A DNA stretch of 64,000 nucleotides from CAITWD01 sp963727285 (GTDB lineage Bacteria > Actinomycetota > Thermoleophilia > Miltoncostaeales > Miltoncostaeaceae), in contig CAVSFF010000012.1 of the NCBI GenBank assembly GCA_963727285.1, forward strand, positions 124,001 to 188,000, given 5' to 3'. Of this stretch, positions 61,303 to 64,000 are shown one piece after another (positions within the stretch are counted from its first letter, which is position 1; each line of letters starts with the position of its first letter). The notes under the pieces were generated by a model. The model did not search any database, was not told the origin of the DNA, and was given only the letters and a program-made list of their open reading frames with translations. The position numbers and the translations under genes are program-made.

Positions 61303-61932
61303 TCAGATGAACCTGACGACCTGCTCGTAGTCGGGGCGCGGCAGACGCTCGAACCAGGGGTTGGGACCCGGCTTGCCGATGTTGACGACCATCAGCGCGT
61401 GGAGCCGTCCGTCCGGAAAGAACTCCGCGTCGACCCCGGCCGCGTCGAAGCCGGTCATCGGCCCCGCCGCCAGCCCGGCGGCACGGACGGCCAGCAGGAA
61501 GTAGCCGCACTGCAGGACCGCATTGAACTCGGCGTGGCGTTCCCGCGCCGGGTCATCGGCGGCAAAGTACTCCCGCATTTCGGGGCGGGCCGGAAACAGC
61601 TGCGGGATCAGCTCGTGGAACGCGCGGTCCGCCGCGAGCACCGCCACCGCGGGCGCCGACGCGGTCTTGGCCTTGTTGCCGTCGGACATGTGGTCGACCA
61701 GGCGGGCGCGCGCCTCGGGCGAGGCGACGTAGAGGATCCGCAGCGGATTGGTGTTGGCCGCGGTCGGCGGGAACTTCGCCAGCTCCCAGATCGCCCGCAG
61801 CTGGTCGCCGCTGACGGGCTCGTCGGTGAAGGTATTGGCGCTGCGGGCGTCCGTGAACAACAACGCCTGCGCGGCCTCATCGAGAGCGATGTGGTCGCCG
61901 AGCAGCGCGGCGGTCGTGGAATCGTGGCTCAT
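61303..61932 (-). CDS. rutE: RutE/HadB-like nitroreductase (malonic semialdehyde reductase type)
   Basis: A 209-residue flavin (FMN) enzyme. It shows LFTDARSANTFTDEPVSGDQ, FPPTAANTNPLRILYVASPE, SDGNKAKTASAPAVAVLAAD, the phosphate-binding Arg near the start, and AAGLAAGPMTGFDAAGVDAE with FFPDGRLHALMVVNIGKPGP. This order is that of E. coli RutE, which reduces 3-hydroxypropionate-forming malonic semialdehyde in uracil breakdown. No other rut gene is present, so the pathway assignment is provisional. AAAGG precedes the ATG, and a palindrome (61946-61958) lies just upstream of it. Confidence 0.85.
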   Translation of the reverse strand: MSHDSTTAALLGDHIALDEAAQALLFTDARSANTFTDEPVSGDQLRAIWELAKFPPTAANTNPLRILYVASPEARARLVDHMSDGNKAKTASAPAVAVLAADRAFHELIPQLFPARPEMREYFAADDPARERHAEFNAVLQCGYFLLAVRAAGLAAGPMTGFDAAGVDAEFFPDGRLHALMVVNIGKPGPNPWFERLPRPDYEQVVRFI

Positions 61933-61945
61933 GCAGGGACCTTTC

Positions 61946-61958
61946 GCGAATCATTCGC
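61946..61958. promoter_or_regulatory. palindrome in the nitroreductase leader
   Basis: GCGAAT-C-ATTCGC, a perfect 13-base dyad, 14 bp before the start codon on the minus strand. It is adjacent to the ribosome-binding site, so it could act as operator or RNA hairpin. An AT-rich stretch near 62024-62055 with TAATAT on the minus strand is a plausible promoter. Confidence 0.4.
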
Positions 61959-62142
61959 ACGGTGTCGACGGCTGGCACAACCGCCGGGGGCCTGCTGCTG
62001 CCCGGGGCGGCAATAGGAGGCTAATGGTTGTGCACTCAATATTATTTCCGAGTGTAGCAGCGGTCCCACGACACATGCCGACGACCGCCCGCCGGACCGA
62101 CGTGGCACAGTAGGCCGACGGCAATCGATTCCGGAGACCGCC

Positions 62143-63543
62143 ATGCCGACACATCGCCCGACCCGACCCCGCCTCTCGCGCCGCCGCATCATCGCCGTCG
62201 GCGGCATCGCCGCCCTGGGGACGGTGGCGGCGATGATCGCCACCGGCGCATTCGGCGCGGCCCGCACGGTCACCTGGACCGTCTATCACGGTACCGCGGC
62301 CGGATCGGGATCATCGAACGCGCTGCGCTCGGTGACGACATCCTCGCGGGCATGGACGTCGACCCGACTCGACGGGAAGCTCTACGGCCAGCCGGTGGTC
62401 GCGGCGGGACGGGTCTTCGTTGCGACCGAGAACAACCGCGTCTACGCGCTCTCGGCGGCGACCGGACGGGTCGTCTGGTCCCGGCGCGTCGCCGCGCCCG
62501 TCCCGTCAGCGGCGCTGCCCTGCGGAAACATCGCCCCGACGGTCGGCATCACCGGCACGCCGGTGATCGATGCGGCACGTCATGAGATCTTCGTCGTCGC
62601 CGACGAGTACCTGCACGCCCGCGCGGTCCACGTCCTGGTCGGTCTCGACACCGGATCGGGTGCGATCCGCGTGGCCCGCCGCGTCGATCCACCGGGCCAA
62701 AGCGGCGCCGTCGGCCTGCAGCGGACCGGGCTCAACCTCGATGCCGGCCAGGTCGTCTTCGGACTCGGCGGCAACTACGGCGACTGCGGCCAGTACCGTG
62801 GCCGCGTCGTCGCGGTCCGCGAAACCGGCGGCACGCCGAAGTACTTCACCGTCGACGCCGCGGCCGGACAGCGGATGGGCGCGATCTGGATGGGCGGCGC
62901 GGCGCCGGAGGTCGACGGCCACGGCCGCATCTGGGTCGGCGTCGGCAACGGATCGGCGGCATCGTCCGGGCAGCGCTTCGACCACAGCGACGCCGTCCTC
63001 GAACTGTCGAGTTCGCTCCGCCTGCTTCAGTACTTCGCGCCGTCGTCGTGGCGGAGCGACAACGCCGCCGACCTCGACCTGTCGATGGCCCCGGCGCTGC
63101 TGTCCAACGGCAAGGTCGTCGCGTCGGGCAAGTCGGCCCACGCCTACCTGCTCAACGCCGGCCGGCTCGGCGGCATCGGCCACCAGCAGGCGACCGCAGC
63201 GGTCTGCGGCAGCGAGGTGACCGGCGGTGCCGCGGTCGCCGGGACGACGGTCTACCTGCCGTGCCTGAACGGCCCCGTCGCCCTCCGCGTCACCGCCAAG
63301 CCCGCCGGGCTGCATGTCCGCTGGCGCGCGGGAGCGGGCGGCGGGCCGCCGATCGTGGCGGCCAACCGCGTCTGGACCGTCGGCCAGGACGGGATCCTCT
63401 ACGGTCTCGATCCGGCGACCGGCGCAATCCGTCAGTCGGCGCCGGTCGGCGCCGTCGCCAACCACTTCCCGACGCCCGGTCTCGGCGCCAACCTCATGCT
63501 GGTCGCCGCCGCGAATCGCGTGGTGGCGTTCCGGACGCGGTAG
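62143..63543 (+). CDS. exported PQQ-like beta-propeller protein
   Basis: A 466-residue protein. The N-terminus has RLSRRRIIAVGGIAALGTVA, a twin-arginine-like signal peptide. The rest is beta-propeller: LDGKLYGQPVVAAGRVFVAT, NNRVYALSAATGRVVWSRRV, GSGAIRVARRVDPPGQSGAV and GQDGILYGLDPATGAIRQSA; the G-x-V-Y-A-L-x-A-x-T-G-x-x-x-W repeats are PQQ-type blades. Catalytic dehydrogenase residues (Asp/Glu triad, Cys-Cys) are not evident, so it is more likely a binding scaffold (BamB-like) than a PQQ enzyme. GGAGA precedes the ATG. Its end overlaps the partial gene by 50 bp. Confidence 0.83.
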   Translation: MPTHRPTRPRLSRRRIIAVGGIAALGTVAAMIATGAFGAARTVTWTVYHGTAAGSGSSNALRSVTTSSRAWTSTRLDGKLYGQPVVAAGRVFVATENNRVYALSAATGRVVWSRRVAAPVPSAALPCGNIAPTVGITGTPVIDAARHEIFVVADEYLHARAVHVLVGLDTGSGAIRVARRVDPPGQSGAVGLQRTGLNLDAGQVVFGLGGNYGDCGQYRGRVVAVRETGGTPKYFTVDAAAGQRMGAIWMGGAAPEVDGHGRIWVGVGNGSAASSGQRFDHSDAVLELSSSLRLLQYFAPSSWRSDNAADLDLSMAPALLSNGKVVASGKSAHAYLLNAGRLGGIGHQQATAAVCGSEVTGGAAVAGTTVYLPCLNGPVALRVTAKPAGLHVRWRAGAGGGPPIVAANRVWTVGQDGILYGLDPATGAIRQSAPVGAVANHFPTPGLGANLMLVAAANRVVAFRTR

Positions 63544-64000
63544 CAAGGGCCGCCTCGCGCGGTGCGGGACGCCGGAGCCGGGCCCGCACCGCGCGCATCG
63601 CGTCGCCGGAACGGGTATCCGGCGCCAGGCCCCCGTCGTTGAGCAGATGATGGGTTCGCCGCCGCAGGAACGCTTCGGCGTCGCGGCGCGCCCGGATGAG
63701 CCGCCCGGCCGTGACATCGCCTTCGGCGAGGGCAAGCGTGCCCGACGCGAGGCGGAGCTTGAAGTCGTCCTCCCCGCGACCGAGGTCGACGGTCGTGGTC
63801 GCATCCGCCGCGGCGGCCTCAAACACCGCCAACAGCCCGAGCTGACCCGGCGAATACCGGTTGAGGGTGGCGTCGTGGACGATCAACAGCAGGGCCCAGA
63901 CCCCGGCGGACCGCACCGCGATGCTGCCCGCAACCAGGCGGTCTCCCGCATACAGCGCCGAGACGGTCCCCCGGCAGCGCGGGCCGCGATGGGCCAGCAG
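63494..64000 (-). CDS. CelD/GNAT-like acetyltransferase, C-terminal fragment
   Basis: The gene enters from the right edge; 168 C-terminal residues are visible. They include VSALYAGDRLVAGSIAVRSA, GVWALLLIVHDATLNRYSPG and VDLGRGEDDFKLRLASGTLA. This is the typical end of the BioF2-like/CelD acetyltransferase domain: A-G-x-L-V-A, a strand, Y-x-P-G-x-x-L, then D-x-G-x-G-x-x-x-x-K. These act in cell-surface polysaccharide or FemAB-like modification. Its stop lies inside the 3' end of the convergent propeller gene (50-bp overlap). Confidence 0.75.
   Translation of the reverse strand: MLAHRGPRCRGTVSALYAGDRLVAGSIAVRSAGVWALLLIVHDATLNRYSPGQLGLLAVFEAAAADATTTVDLGRGEDDFKLRLASGTLALAEGDVTAGRLIRARRDAEAFLRRRTHHLLNDGGLAPDTRSGDAMRAVRARLRRPAPREAALATASGTPPRDSRRRPA

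Overview
The window is very GC-rich chromosomal DNA with short intergenic gaps, actinobacterial-type families (F420/PPOX oxidoreductase, MmpL-like exporter, PadR and MarR regulators, DUF7144-like and LtrA membrane proteins, cyclase-ATPase-TPR regulators) and many TANNNT -10 hexamers close to start codons. It looks like an actinomycetote, and several secreted-protein types recall Thermoleophilia/Solirubrobacterales. That placement is inference; no rRNA, tRNA or phylogenetic marker alignment supports it.

Layout. 0-7 kb: a YbjQ-like fragment, two tandem alpha/beta hydrolase paralogues, three tiny membrane proteins, a small secreted protein, an MMPL exporter and a chorismate-lyase-like protein. 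7-16 kb: a signalling block with a two-cyclase-domain ATPase/TPR protein laid out like mammalian soluble adenylyl cyclase, a receiver/thioredoxin-fold/thioredoxin-reductase fusion, a SnoaL-like protein and a second cyclase/NB-ARC/TPR regulator. 16-22 kb: a parE-parC type IIA topoisomerase operon and a membrane-fused spermidine synthase-like protein. 22-44 kb: mixed housekeeping and stress genes (methyltransferase, PadR, MarR, two ClC-type channels of which one is truncated, a K+-channel-like protein, hydrolase, F420/PPOX and aldo/keto reductases, VIT family, a secreted FN3/dimethylformamidase-like protein, LtrA, TfoX, a glutamate-cysteine ligase, DUF892, DJ-1). 44-48 kb: L,D-transpeptidase, a phosphoribosyltransferase-hydrolase fusion next to an erythromycin esterase, and a cupin. 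48-64 kb: a secretome block with a GH16 glycosidase, two very large FN3/nucleoside-hydrolase/lectin-like proteins (the second also carrying Ig-like repeats), an HNH-like secreted protein, a RutE-like nitroreductase, a Tat-type beta-propeller protein and a partial CelD-like acetyltransferase.

Two themes stand out. The 48.7-62 kb block can be read as an extracellular polymer and nucleic-acid scavenging set: polysaccharide cleavage, HNH-like nuclease fold, two secreted nucleoside hydrolases, and a reductase related to the last step of uracil degradation. This is a hypothesis from co-location. Second, about 20 genes or gene segments are interrupted by single-base changes, nearly all one-base insertions and mostly between 50 and 61 kb. 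Correcting each restores a conserved protein, so the most economical explanation is residual long-read sequencing error, although true decay cannot be excluded from sequence alone. Interrupted genes are reported over their full reconstructed span.
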